A DNA stretch of 64,000 bases from Pseudoalteromonas rubra (GCF_001482385.1 NZ_CP013611.1:2666001-2730000), one strand, 5' to 3'. Numbered from the stretch's first letter, positions 9,079-18,588 are shown. The notes: generated by a model from the letters alone, not told the origin. Numbers and translations: made by a program.

Positions 9079-12000
9079 ATGAAAGTTATAATACACTTAC
9101 TCTTGTGGCTTACACTCGCTACCAGTTTTCAATCGCTTGCTATCAGCAGCCCAAGCTTTAGCCTCAGTACATATAGTATGTACCGGGGAAACACAGTAAC
9201 GCTGTCCTGGAGTCGTCCCAGCGGCACACAGTATTTCAATCTATGGGTACTCAAGCCTGGCGATACCTGGCTGAAATTCAGAGGGGGTTACACCAGCACC
9301 TCCTTTAACCGTTATATCAATAAAAACGGCACCCATACTTTTTACGTCGAGGCATGTGATGCCAGCGGATGCAGCGCATCAGGATCGGCATCCGTCTCTG
9401 TCAGTGAACCTCCTCCTCCTGGGCCGAGTGCTGTGCGGGGGTTCTCTTTATCCACCTCACAAATATACACTGGCGGCAGCGTGATGCTGCAGTGGCAACC
9501 GCCGAGCAGCTATTCAGGTTCACTTTATTATCGCTTACGCACTAAAAAGCCAGGCGGAAACTGGTTTGTATTTCGAGATGTTTCGTCCCCAAATTTCCTC
9601 CGCTCAGGGATCAATCTGGCAGGTACTCATTATTTCCAGGTCCAAGCCTGTGATTCATGGAACCAGTGCAGCTACTCCTCCGTACATAGCCTCTCGGTGC
9701 TATCACCGCCCCCGGTACCAGATGCGGTTGCCGGACTGTCTGTCAGCAAGACGCAACTAAATTATGGCGACTCCGTTAAGATCAGTTGGCGTAAACCCGG
9801 CAACATCAGTGATACGACTTACTACGATGTCTATATCACTAAGCCAGGCGCACAACCCGGGCTGCCAGATGAGCATTTCCTATGGCATGATAATTTCAGA
9901 GCAACTGAACTGACACGTAATGAGATATACCGTCGAGGTGCAACCAAAGTGGGTATTGTGCCGTGCAACGTGCTCAATCAATGTGGTCCATTACGTGAAG
10001 TCAGTTTTACAGTAGGTGGCACGCTACCACAACCCACATTTACCCGAAATAAGTCTGTCATTCGTCAGGGAGAACAAGTCACTTTCAACTGGTCGCTCCA
10101 CCCCTATTACAAAGACACGGTCGGTTATACGCTCTACCAGCATTCGCAAGGAACGACGCGTAAAATAGCAGGCCCACTGGCGGCTACCGTACAAAGCTTG
10201 ACTCATACACTCAATGAAGTAGGCAGCAGTACTTTTTACCTTGAAATGTGCAACACCTATGGTGAATGTAACAATAAATCACTCACTGCGTTGACTGTGC
10301 GGGCGACGCCTGTGATCACCCATGCCGCGGTAGCGCAGTTGGCCGTCAATAAATCTGATATCACTTACGGTGAGCATGTCGCACTATCGTGGCAACGCCC
10401 GGCAGGCTACGATGAAAACAGTGGGCTGGTATTTGATGTCTATGTGACTAAGCCCAGTCCGAACCCAGGTGAAGCAGATATCCGCTTCCTGTGGCGTGAT
10501 AACCACCCGTCTCTTACATTGACACGGGGCCCCAATTATCGTCGCGGCACTATTAAAGTAGAAGTCGTGCCATGCCTGGCAGAACAATGCGGTTTGAGCC
10601 GTTCCGTGTCTTATACCCTCAGCGGTAACACGCTGCCTGCAGCGACACAGTTTACCGTTAAACAAAATACCGTGTTTGCCGGAAATGGGTTTGACTTTAA
10701 CTGGCAGTTCCCTGAGTTTTTTCAAGAAGCCGTGACCACTCAATTATGGGTCAAAGCACCAGAACAAACTGCGCTGCAAAAATACCAAGTCAACGCGCCT
10801 TTGCATGCCCCGGGTCAGTATACTTTTTATCTTCAGTACTGTGATCAGAAGGCACCCACAATATGTAATGACTATCTCAGTCACCCTGTTACAGCAACGG
10901 TCAAACCGATCAAAGTTACGAACCTGAGGGTTGATAAAACCAACATCAATTACGGTGATTCTGTCACTATCTCCTGGGACAAGCCCAATGGCTATACAGG
11001 AGCCCTTACCTATGATGTATATATTACCAAGCCCAGCTCGGAGCCTGGCCAACCAGATCAGCGTTTTTTGTGGCAGCGTGCCCTCACTGATACTCAGGTA
11101 GTACGAGGTCCGAATTACCGCCGTGGTCAGATTGGTGTGGAAGTACATCCTTGCCTGCCAGATGGCAGCTGTGGTGAAGTCACGACAACACAGTACACAC
11201 TTAATGGAACCACTTTGCCTGACGCAATACAATTTACCAGTGAAAAGCCCGAGTATTATCTGAACGAATCGGTGTCTTTCAACTGGCAAATGCCAGAGTT
11301 TTTTAAAGAGCCCATCACTGCCAAACTGTGGATGACTTCTCCCGGCAGCCAAACCATCAGCCTGTACACCCCGGGCACCGGTCTGACGCAAAAAGGCACC
11401 TATACCTTTTATCTGCAAACCTGCCTGACCAACTACAGCACCGTGTGCAGTAAACAGCGCAGCACTGCCACCTCTGTCGTGGTCAGTGACAATGCCACCT
11501 TGCTCAAAGTAGAGGATCTAACGGTGTCCGCCAGCGACATCGTTTATGGAGAATCTGTCACCCTATCGTGGAAAAAGCCATCCGTTTATCAGCAAGATAT
11601 GGTCTATGATGTTTACATCACCAAACCCAGTCAGTATGCCGGGGAGCCCGAACAGCGTTTCCTGTGGCAGGACAATTATACCGGCACGTCACTTGAACGG
11701 GGACCTAACTTTCGACGCGGTACCATCAAAGTCGAAGTGCAGCCTTGTACCTTGTCAGGGCAATGTGGCCAATTGACTGAAGTCGCTTTTCAGCTCACAG
11801 ATAGCCACCTGCCCACAGTCACCTTTGAACCACTGCCGGAACGCGTCTTTACGCACCAAACGGTCACACTGCAATGGCAGATCCATGAGTTTTTCCAGGA
11901 ACACGTCAGTTACACGCTGTATGTCAAACTGCCAGGTCAGCAACAGCTAACCATGTTAGGGGAATTCGACTCACGCACCGAAAAATCGCGTTTCCAGTAT

Positions 12001-12633
12001 CAGTTCACCGACGCTGGCGAGTACATTTTCTCTGTTCAGGCCTGCGATAAAAAAACCAATGGGGCTATCTGTAGCATACTTGAAAGTTCAGAACTGGTGG
12101 CAAACGCAGAGCCTCTGAGGCTCACATTGAGTGTGGAAAATGGCAATCTGCAATGGACAGATGTTGCACAGATCAGCCACTACTTGCTGGAAGTCGCTGA
12201 CTGCACGCAAGGCTGCACCAATGGCAAAGTACTGAACTGGCAAAACATCCCACTGTCAGGAGCACAGACTCACTATGACGCAAGCAAGGTGACCGGGCTG
12301 AGCGCATACAGGGTTAAAGCATGTTTTAGCGATACCATTTGTAGTGGCTGGAGCAATCAAGTACTGCACGACCCGAATGCAAGACTCCTGACGGGCAAAA
12401 TCGCAGAGTTCAATACCATCTCTTCTCTGGTTCGGATACGCATTAAAGGCGATACCTGTAAACGCACAGAAAACGGGCGGTTCTGGACACTGGACCTCCT
12501 GACACCGGCGGGGAGCGTTACGTACAACCTACTCAAAACTGCCCATACCCAAGACCGCGCTTTGGTTTTCTCTCTGCCAACCTGCCAGACAGATAAAGAT
12601 CAGCCAATTATCGAGCTATATCAGGATTACTGA
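9079..12633 (+). CDS. Large secreted Ig/fibronectin-like repeat protein
   Basis: The 1184-aa product has a signal peptide (about 1-22) and then beta-sandwich-like repeats. Two shorter repeats cover about 24-212. Four tandem units of about 200 residues start near 215, 416, 612 and 810. Each unit opens with YGDSV.ISW, has YDVYITKP, FLWQ, and RRGTIKVEVQPC, and then a second half with F.WQ.PEFF. Paired Cys in each unit suggest disulfides. After about residue 1010 comes one more beta-domain and, from about 1100, the C-terminal domain shared with the 106-aa protein upstream. No enzyme motif is visible; an adhesion or surface-binding role is inference. The high similarity of the repeats points to internal duplication. 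A strong terminator follows. Confidence 0.8.
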   Translation: MKVIIHLLLWLTLATSFQSLAISSPSFSLSTYSMYRGNTVTLSWSRPSGTQYFNLWVLKPGDTWLKFRGGYTSTSFNRYINKNGTHTFYVEACDASGCSASGSASVSVSEPPPPGPSAVRGFSLSTSQIYTGGSVMLQWQPPSSYSGSLYYRLRTKKPGGNWFVFRDVSSPNFLRSGINLAGTHYFQVQACDSWNQCSYSSVHSLSVLSPPPVPDAVAGLSVSKTQLNYGDSVKISWRKPGNISDTTYYDVYITKPGAQPGLPDEHFLWHDNFRATELTRNEIYRRGATKVGIVPCNVLNQCGPLREVSFTVGGTLPQPTFTRNKSVIRQGEQVTFNWSLHPYYKDTVGYTLYQHSQGTTRKIAGPLAATVQSLTHTLNEVGSSTFYLEMCNTYGECNNKSLTALTVRATPVITHAAVAQLAVNKSDITYGEHVALSWQRPAGYDENSGLVFDVYVTKPSPNPGEADIRFLWRDNHPSLTLTRGPNYRRGTIKVEVVPCLAEQCGLSRSVSYTLSGNTLPAATQFTVKQNTVFAGNGFDFNWQFPEFFQEAVTTQLWVKAPEQTALQKYQVNAPLHAPGQYTFYLQYCDQKAPTICNDYLSHPVTATVKPIKVTNLRVDKTNINYGDSVTISWDKPNGYTGALTYDVYITKPSSEPGQPDQRFLWQRALTDTQVVRGPNYRRGQIGVEVHPCLPDGSCGEVTTTQYTLNGTTLPDAIQFTSEKPEYYLNESVSFNWQMPEFFKEPITAKLWMTSPGSQTISLYTPGTGLTQKGTYTFYLQTCLTNYSTVCSKQRSTATSVVVSDNATLLKVEDLTVSASDIVYGESVTLSWKKPSVYQQDMVYDVYITKPSQYAGEPEQRFLWQDNYTGTSLERGPNFRRGTIKVEVQPCTLSGQCGQLTEVAFQLTDSHLPTVTFEPLPERVFTHQTVTLQWQIHEFFQEHVSYTLYVKLPGQQQLTMLGEFDSRTEKSRFQYQFTDAGEYIFSVQACDKKTNGAICSILESSELVANAEPLRLTLSVENGNLQWTDVAQISHYLLEVADCTQGCTNGKVLNWQNIPLSGAQTHYDASKVTGLSAYRVKACFSDTICSGWSNQVLHDPNARLLTGKIAEFNTISSLVRIRIKGDTCKRTENGRFWTLDLLTPAGSVTYNLLKTAHTQDRALVFSLPTCQTDKDQPIIELYQDY

Positions 12634-12660
12634 TAGACCGATGCAAAACGACCCATAGTC

Positions 12661-12694
12661 AAAAAACGGGCCCATCAAAAGGGCCCGTTTTTTT
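12661..12694. terminator. Strong bidirectional terminator
   Basis: AAAACGGGCCC/GGGCCCGTTTT is a perfect 11-bp stem with a 7-base loop, flanked by A- and T-runs on both sides. It ends the repeat-protein gene and also lies at the end of the minus-strand aminopeptidase remnant. Confidence 0.9.
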
Positions 12695-12699
12695 CAAGG

Positions 12700-13069
12700 C
12701 TAACCAGCCCTATCTACACCGCCAACCAAACCGGAGAATCGAATCGTCAGCTCTGCGTTGCTTTCAAGCTTAAAAAGCAATGTATGACGTACGATATCAC
12801 AGCGATCCGGTGCCACCACAGGTAACGCAGCTCAATCTGACTCAGTGTCAAGCCAATAGAATGATAAGCAATATAATCAATAGCTTGAGATAAGTTATAA
12901 GCAAGTGTGGTTTCACCGCTATAGGTGCGTTCACCCGGCGATATCATCAGCTTGATGTGCTGCTGCCCAACCGATATCCCTTTTGCAATTCGGTAATCCG
13001 TTGCCAGTACGGGCTGTGAAAAAAGGTCATTAGGAATAAAAGAGCGACCGCGCTTAATCTATAAGCCAT
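12700..13069 (-). pseudogene. Remnant of a secreted M1-family aminopeptidase (N-terminal part only)
   Basis: Three reading frames on the minus strand join into one recognisable N-terminus. From the ATG at 13069, a signal peptide starts MAYRLSAVALLFLMTFF. It then shifts frame at a T-run (six T where seven would keep the frame, about 13027-13032) into SQPVLATDYRIAKG and GERTYSGETTLAYNL, the typical opening of M1 aminopeptidases (DYRL..., ...FSGE...). A second shift near LRY leads into ESNAELTIRFSGL, and a stop follows. Only about 120 of the roughly 850 residues of a normal M1 enzyme remain, with no HEXXH zinc site. I see it as a decayed gene, its 3' part lost before the terminator. The 265 bp between it and the subtilase gene hold no other gene. 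Confidence 0.7.
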
Positions 13070-13334
13070 TGTTATTATTACTTCCTGTAGATCCGTTCCC
13101 TTCATACTACGCAAAACCAAATGCTCAGAAAATCACCACAGCATGAGCAAATTTTCGAATTGTTCATCATTTTTACTTATTTGTGTAACTTGCATTAACA
13201 ATGGGTTGCAAATTAAAACTTCAAGGGGTAGTTTGATCCTCAATGAGGTACAAAATAGACAATAAACCAGACCTCATTGCATTGGATGCAGCAAACATAA
13301 TAAATAGCAACAACAAGAATCAGTAGGAAGCAAC

Positions 13335-15335
13335 ATGAACAAGACATTTAGACTTACCTCGTTAGCCATTGCCTTATCCGCACTGTCATCAACCGCCGTC
13401 AACGCACAGGAAACCAAACAGTACATTCTTAAGCAAAGTGATTTAGCCATTTTTGCGCCGCAAACCACTCGCTTTGCCCGCGCCGCCATTGCCCAGGATT
13501 TCGCTGCTGAACCAGCCGCAGAAGTACTATCAGATGATGAGCAAGGCACTGTCGTCACCATGGAGCTGACTGCTGAGCAGGTCGCACAACTTAAAGCGTC
13601 TGGCCAGTACGCCTATATCGAAGAAGATTATGAATATGTGCCTTTCTCATCGACCACCAGCGCGGAAGTCTCACCGTATGGCCTGGCCGAAGTACAGGCA
13701 CCTTTGCTACAAGACACCAACGCCGACTTATTTAAAGTCTGTGTGATTGACTCTGGTTACGATCTGGGCCACCCGGATCTGCCACAAAATGCCACTGGTT
13801 TTACCGACTTGCCTGGCGGCCTGACTTGGGATCAGGATGGCTCAGGTCATGGTACACACGTTGCCGGTACCATAGTCGCGCTGAAAAATGGCCAGGGCGT
13901 CATCGGTGTGTTGCCGAATGATAAAATTGGCGTGCACAACGTGCGTGTTTTCGATAACGATGGTAAGCAAGGTTTAACCTCTCGGATTGCCCGAGCAGTT
14001 GATAACTGTGTCGAAAATGGCGCTAAAGTCATCAATATGAGTTTAGGTGGTGGCAGCCCCAGTCAGTACTTCCAGGATCGTTTACAAGCCGCGTATGACA
14101 AAGGCGTGCTTATCATTGCCGCAGCAGGGAACAGCGGGGATAGCACAGTCAGTTACCCTGCCAGTTATGAAACCGTGATGTCAGTGGCGAATATTGACGA
14201 AAACCGCGTGAAAAGCGCCACGTCACAGTACAACGCTTATGTAGAAATTGCAGCACCAGGTACTAACATCCTGTCTACCGTGCCACGTGGCACCGGTGTT
14301 GCCGCAGGCGTGACAGCCAACGGAGTATTTGTTAAAGCCAGCGGCATGACCAACTCGGCAGAAGGTAACGTCAGTGCCGAACTCGTCGACTGTGGCCAGG
14401 GCCTGAGTGCCTGTGCAGCGACACGCAGTGTCTGTTTAATTGAGCGTGGTGGCGCTTCATTCAAAGACAAAGCAGCCAACTGTGAAGCCGGCGGCGGTGT
14501 AGCAGCTATCATCTACAACAATGCTGCGGGTTCATTCAGCGGGACGCTGGGAGACGGCGCACATGGCGTGACCATTCCGGTCATTGCCTTGTCTCAAGAA
14601 GACGGCACGGCACTGAAATCCTCTGTGGGTGCCACAGTACAAGTTCAGCTCGAAGCCATTCTGGATTACGATGAAAAATCAGGTACCTCCATGGCGAGCC
14701 CGCACGTGGCTGGTGTTGCAGCCCTGGTCTGGAGCCAACATCCAAGCTGTACTAACGTAGATATCCGTAATGCACTAAATGCCACGGCAATCGATTTAGG
14801 CTCGGCGGGTCGCGACAACGAATACGGTCACGGTTTAGTACAAGCCAAAGCCGCGTCTGACTATATTGCTGCCAACGGGTGTAGCGGCACACTAGAAAAC
14901 CAACTGCCAGTTGCCAGCTTCACAGCAAGCTGTACCGACCTGGGTTGTAGCTTTGATGCCAGTGCCAGCCGCGACCCGGATGGTCAAGTCATGGCTTATG
15001 ACTGGAATATCAACGGATTTGCCACCACCGGTGTCACTGTCACACACGCATTTGCCAATGCCGGCAGCTATCAGGTATCACTGACAGTAACGGATGATGC
15101 AGGTGCGACGCACACTGTCACTCAGTCAGTCTCTGTCACAGATGGCAACAACAATACCGGCTGTACTGGCCTGGAAACCTGGTCTGCCAGCAAAATTTAC
15201 CGTTCAGGTAATGAAGTAGCCTACAATGGTCGCAAATACCACAGCAACTGGTGGCACCGTGGCAAAAACCCGGCGCAAAACTCCAACGTGGGTAATGCCT
15301 GGAAAGTCTGGACTGATTTAGGCGTCTGTAACTAA
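13335..15335 (+). CDS. Secreted subtilisin-like serine protease with PA, PKD and chitin-binding modules
   Basis: An exported S8 peptidase of 666 aa. The order is: signal peptide (1-25), I9-type propeptide (about 27-100), and a catalytic domain with Asp in VIDSGYDLGHPDL, His in GHGTHVAGT and Ser in SGTSMASPHVAG. A PA insert lies between the His and Ser regions (about 315-430, with CLIERGGASFKDK). It is followed by a PKD domain (about 525-600) and a C-terminal CBM5/12-like module of about 50 residues with W, Y and WW aromatic positions (ETWSASKIY, KYHSNWW). The modules suggest degradation of protein bound to chitin or other particles outside the cell. AGGAAG before the ATG supports the start. 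A terminator follows the stop. Confidence 0.92.
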   Translation: MNKTFRLTSLAIALSALSSTAVNAQETKQYILKQSDLAIFAPQTTRFARAAIAQDFAAEPAAEVLSDDEQGTVVTMELTAEQVAQLKASGQYAYIEEDYEYVPFSSTTSAEVSPYGLAEVQAPLLQDTNADLFKVCVIDSGYDLGHPDLPQNATGFTDLPGGLTWDQDGSGHGTHVAGTIVALKNGQGVIGVLPNDKIGVHNVRVFDNDGKQGLTSRIARAVDNCVENGAKVINMSLGGGSPSQYFQDRLQAAYDKGVLIIAAAGNSGDSTVSYPASYETVMSVANIDENRVKSATSQYNAYVEIAAPGTNILSTVPRGTGVAAGVTANGVFVKASGMTNSAEGNVSAELVDCGQGLSACAATRSVCLIERGGASFKDKAANCEAGGGVAAIIYNNAAGSFSGTLGDGAHGVTIPVIALSQEDGTALKSSVGATVQVQLEAILDYDEKSGTSMASPHVAGVAALVWSQHPSCTNVDIRNALNATAIDLGSAGRDNEYGHGLVQAKAASDYIAANGCSGTLENQLPVASFTASCTDLGCSFDASASRDPDGQVMAYDWNINGFATTGVTVTHAFANAGSYQVSLTVTDDAGATHTVTQSVSVTDGNNNTGCTGLETWSASKIYRSGNEVAYNGRKYHSNWWHRGKNPAQNSNVGNAWKVWTDLGVCN

Positions 15336-15368
15336 GCGCCCACGATTTACAATTGAGAGCTAGCAGTC

Positions 15369-15395
15369 AGGCGACACTTAGGTGTCGCCTTTTTT
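15369..15395 (+). terminator. Rho-independent terminator of the subtilase gene
   Basis: AGGCGACAC/GTGTCGCCT is a perfect 9-bp stem with a 4-base loop, followed by five or more T. It overlaps the end of the minus-strand hxlR remnant. Confidence 0.88.
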
Positions 15396-15615
15396 ATCGG
15401 CCACATGCTGTTGTCGCTGCCCCCATTCACACAGCATATCCAGAATTGGGCTGAGCTCATCCGACAATCCAGTACTGGTGTATTCCACTCTGGGTGGCAC
15501 TTCGGCATACACCTTGCGAGAGACCAGCCCGTCGGCTTCAAGCTCTCTTAACTGTTGAGTCAGCATCTTTTGCGTGATCTTTGGAATGCGCTTTTTCAGC
15601 GCCCCAAACCGCTGC
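15378..15615 (-). pseudogene. 5'-truncated HxlR-family regulator
   Basis: The visible part matches the second half of the winged-helix domain of HxlR regulators: RFGALKKRIPKITQKM, LTQQLRELEADGLVSR and the wing with VPPRVEYTSTGLS. The usual N-terminal part (with the conserved Cys and the Gly-Lys-Trp helix) is absent. To the right of about 15615, the minus-strand frame runs antisense through the MBL-fold gene. The first ~15 residues of any translated product would therefore be accidental. The truncation point coincides with the 5' truncation of the divergent MBL gene, so one deletion probably removed both 5' ends and the shared promoter. Confidence 0.75.
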
Positions 15616-16292
15616 ATGGCATCGTCTATTCTCATGCCCATGCTGATCACGTGGGCGACTCAAGGCTGATCCAAAAAGCACTGCCGGATACGCCCATTGA
15701 AATTTATGCCACCGCAGAGGTGCGCGATGCACTGCACTCGCACAAAGTCACGGCGCCCGCGCCGATCACTCAGGTCATTGGTGATACATTTAACTTTGAA
15801 GGCCACACATTTAGCAACTTTAATGGCCACACTCAGGACAATACGGCATTGCTTATCACAGATCAGGGACGTACCATCATTCATGCCATCGATCTGGTTC
15901 ACCCGGATTAACTGGAGTTTCGCAGTTTCTCAAACGTTGAAGACTCCATCGCCTACAAAAACGACATAGAGACACTGATGGCGCTGGACTGGGACGTGAT
16001 GGTCACCGGCCACAGTAACCTGGGCTATAAAGCCGATGTCCAGTTTGTTCAGGACTATATCCGCGATGTACAAACTTTTATCCATGCCGGGCTGGCCAAA
16101 GCCCAGTTTGCCGAGCACTTTAAAGGCGAATCGCCATTCAGCTGGTACGCGGGCTACACCAATGACATCATCGACTTTGCTCACGCCAAAATGGCAGAAA
16201 AATACCGCAAAGGCAGAGAGGAAAAGTTTGATATTGTGGCCAAATCGCACGTCCGGGTGATGTTCTGGGCGATGTTTGCCCGGGCGCTATAA
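15609..16292 (+). pseudogene. Broken MBL-fold metallo-hydrolase
   Basis: The frame enters the gene at the zinc-binding motif SHAHADHVG and continues through a recognisable MBL domain (later TGHSN). The N-terminus is missing: upstream of about 15609 the same bases encode hxlR on the other strand. In addition, an in-frame TAA at 15909-15911 interrupts the domain, and the frame then continues uninterrupted to 16292. Two independent lesions make this a pseudogene. The last part (SWYAGYTNDIIDFAHAK) looks intact. HxlR regulators commonly stand divergent to the gene they control, which fits this pair. Confidence 0.82.
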
Positions 16293-16410
16293 TACCGCCA
16301 ATGTGTTGGGGGCCAGTGTCCCCGCAGACCCTACAATAGTAGGTAGGCACTCTCCCTGCCAGCTCCAACGTTTGCTAGTCAAAGCACTCGGGCTACGCCC
16401 GTTAAAAGAC

Positions 16411-16455
16411 ACATCATGACATGAGGCCCGGTTACCGAGCCTCATGTCATGATGT
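16411..16455. repeat. 45-bp near-perfect palindrome
   Basis: Arms of 17 bp (16411-16427 and 16439-16455) match perfectly. The 11-bp centre contains CGGT-T-ACCG, so pairing can run almost to the middle with one C/A mismatch. It lies between the end of the MBL remnant and the end of the convergent epimerase-like gene. A smaller hairpin CGGGC/GCCCG lies at 16389-16401. The palindrome could act as a terminator for both sides, but it lacks a T-run. A mobile or repeated intergenic palindrome is possible. Confidence 0.6.
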
Positions 16456-16475
16456 ACGATGGCTGATGGCTGCCC

Positions 16476-17333
16476 TTAGTCTAGATTTAAAAAAGGTCTG
16501 GGTTGCCAGCCCAACTCCCTAATGGCCTTATCACTTGAGAACACCTGTTGCAGTGCATAGCCTCCTGTCCAGCTGCCATATTGCTCTGCCCACAGCGCCG
16601 CTTGCCCACATTCTATTGGCTGCTCAGACAGCTGCTGTAATAAGCTTGCCAGCGGAGCACGATGCTCCGCAGAGCCAATGTATTCTTCTCCCGACCTACC
16701 TCGTTCGAGTACCAGCCGGTATAACTCTGCCAGATTCTGACGCTCAACCAGCGACCAGGTTTGCGCTTCGCCCTGAGGTAGCACAGGATGGCCACAGCGT
16801 TGTAATTCCCAACTTAGGATCGGCGGTAAATAGTGCTCTTCCTCACGTACCACATTGGCAGGGCTGACAACGCGTAAGTCGATGTTTTCTTTGTCCCGCA
16901 ACCAAACCTGGTTATCCAGCATCCACTGAAAATCAGCCACTGAGTGCTTTGGCGTAGTTTCGGTGATCACCGCATCATGACTGCCATAGGTCCAGCACCC
17001 TGCGGTATAGATCACAATCAACGGGGTGTTGCGTGTTGTCGCTTGGTCTGCAATCGCCCGCATAAGTGCCGCATCGGTTTCGCCCATTTGAGCATCAAAG
17101 GTACACGCGGTATGAATAATGGCCCGACAATCTGCCAGTGTACTGAGCCAGGACTGCGGTTCGCACAGTGAGCCCATCACAACGGTTGCCCCCAGTTGCG
17201 TGGCTTTGTGGGCACTTTGCGCCGTTTTGCATAACACCTTTACCTGATAGCTGTGCGCTATCAACTCCTGCACTATCGCACTGCCGATATTACCCGTGCC
17301 GCCCGTCACAAATACGGAATTACTGATACTCAT
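16476..17333 (-). CDS. NAD(P)-binding epimerase/NmrA-like protein (atypical SDR)
   Basis: The N-terminus has the Rossmann motif VTGGTGNIGSAI (glycine pattern GxxGxxG) of extended/atypical short-chain dehydrogenases. The acidic residue expected after beta-2 is replaced by KVLCK, which suggests NADP preference (inference). Typical segments follow: a hydrophobic strand with AIIHTACTF and an IYTAGCWTYG strand with the Tyr region. The length of 285 aa is normal. The substrate is unknown. The gene lies downstream of, and on the same strand as, an AraC-type regulator, which may control it. Confidence 0.75.
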   Translation of the reverse strand: MSISNSVFVTGGTGNIGSAIVQELIAHSYQVKVLCKTAQSAHKATQLGATVVMGSLCEPQSWLSTLADCRAIIHTACTFDAQMGETDAALMRAIADQATTRNTPLIVIYTAGCWTYGSHDAVITETTPKHSVADFQWMLDNQVWLRDKENIDLRVVSPANVVREEEHYLPPILSWELQRCGHPVLPQGEAQTWSLVERQNLAELYRLVLERGRSGEEYIGSAEHRAPLASLLQQLSEQPIECGQAALWAEQYGSWTGGYALQQVFSSDKAIRELGWQPRPFLNLD

Positions 17334-17459
17334 GATTTACTCCATCAAGGTTGAAAAGCGTGTCAACAGCCTACCCTGATTGATATCCGACTCGCTACCG
17401 CGTGGCGCGGGTGAGGGATTTTATGTCGATAAAGCGCCATTTTTTGTCGATTTTCGACG

Positions 17460-18398
17460 TCAATTTGATTGGCTGATCTGATGGGTTTTGCGAAATTGCA
17501 GTGGCGTCATATGATGAAACTGGCGGAAATTGCGGATCAACACGTCTGCCGACTGAAATCCCACTGCGGCAGCAATGGATTTTAGGGGCTGGTTGCCCGA
17601 GACCAGCAAAGTGGCCGCCACCTGACAGCGCCACTGGCGCACAAAACTAAGCGGAGACAGTCCGGTCACTTGTTTAAAGCGTGCAGAAAAAGCAGATTTA
17701 GACATCGCGGCAAGCCGGGCCAGCTCATCAATACACCAGTCTTTGTTGGCCTGTGCCTGAATGGCCAGTATCACCGGAGCCAGTGCCCGATCGTGCAGCG
17801 CCTGTAACCAGCCCGGAAAAATCTCTGCGCTATCTAAACGCCTCAGCACTTCCAGCAGCAGTAACTCCAGCAACCCTTTTTGCGCCAGGTACTGCCCCGC
17901 CGCAGGCGTGGCGTTTTCCTCATAAATCCAGCTTAACAGGGTGGCCAGTTTGCTCTGTTCGGGGGCCTCCAGCACAATCAGCTCGGGCAGTGCATTACTC
18001 AGCCCGTCGCCGCCCCAGTACTGAATGGGCGCAAACACAAAACAACCACACATCATCTCACAGGACGCTCCCGCACCGCCCAACACCCGGTTGTGCGCCG
18101 TCTCTGATGAGTGCGGTTTAAACAACACCTGACTACTGACACAGTGCGCACCGGAGGCGCTCATGAGCTTATGCGCAGTGCCATAGGGCAGGAGCAACAG
18201 CTGCCCGGCGCGCAGCGACACCGATTGACCAGAGTCCAGTTCCACCACACACTCCCCGGCTTTGACATAACTGAAGCAACACACATCCTGCTTTTGCTCT
18301 GCAATGCCCCATGGCGCCCTGAGTTGAATATGGGAAAACACCTCACACCGGGGGCTCAGGTGTGAAATAAACAGACTGAGCGGATCTATGCTGTGCAT
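17460..18398 (-). CDS. AraC-family transcriptional regulator with N-terminal cupin domain
   Basis: A typical two-domain AraC protein. The N-terminal ~180 residues form a cupin-like ligand domain (opening IDPLSLFISHLSPRCEVFS, then CCFSYVKAGECVVEL and LLLPYGTAHKL, the AraC cupin_6 style). The C-terminal ~100 residues carry two HTH motifs, with WCIDELARLAAMSKSAFS and PLKSIAAAVGFQSADVL. The ATG at 18398 has AAGGAA at workable distance, while the upstream GTG at 18425 has none, so I prefer 18398. The target is probably the epimerase-like gene downstream on the same strand, as is common for this family. Confidence 0.85.
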   Translation of the reverse strand: MHSIDPLSLFISHLSPRCEVFSHIQLRAPWGIAEQKQDVCCFSYVKAGECVVELDSGQSVSLRAGQLLLLPYGTAHKLMSASGAHCVSSQVLFKPHSSETAHNRVLGGAGASCEMMCGCFVFAPIQYWGGDGLSNALPELIVLEAPEQSKLATLLSWIYEENATPAAGQYLAQKGLLELLLLEVLRRLDSAEIFPGWLQALHDRALAPVILAIQAQANKDWCIDELARLAAMSKSAFSARFKQVTGLSPLSFVRQWRCQVAATLLVSGNQPLKSIAAAVGFQSADVLIRNFRQFHHMTPLQFRKTHQISQSN

Positions 18399-18588
18399 CA
18401 GGGAATTTTCCTTGCTTGCCGACACAGTGTCTTGGCACGATAAAAGATAACTATTTCTTTATGTACAAACAGTTATATCAAAGCAGGTATAAGGAATAAA
18501 CCGCACAAGCCATAATCAACTTACATCACTGCTCCTGTCCCGCTCAACCAGGGGCAGCCCATACTCGCCAATTGTCTATGCTCTGTTG

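Noticed and set aside
10744..11418. Minus-strand frame of 224 codons inside the repeat protein gene
   Set aside because: The frame mirrors the repeated plus-strand coding sequence and resembles no protein family.
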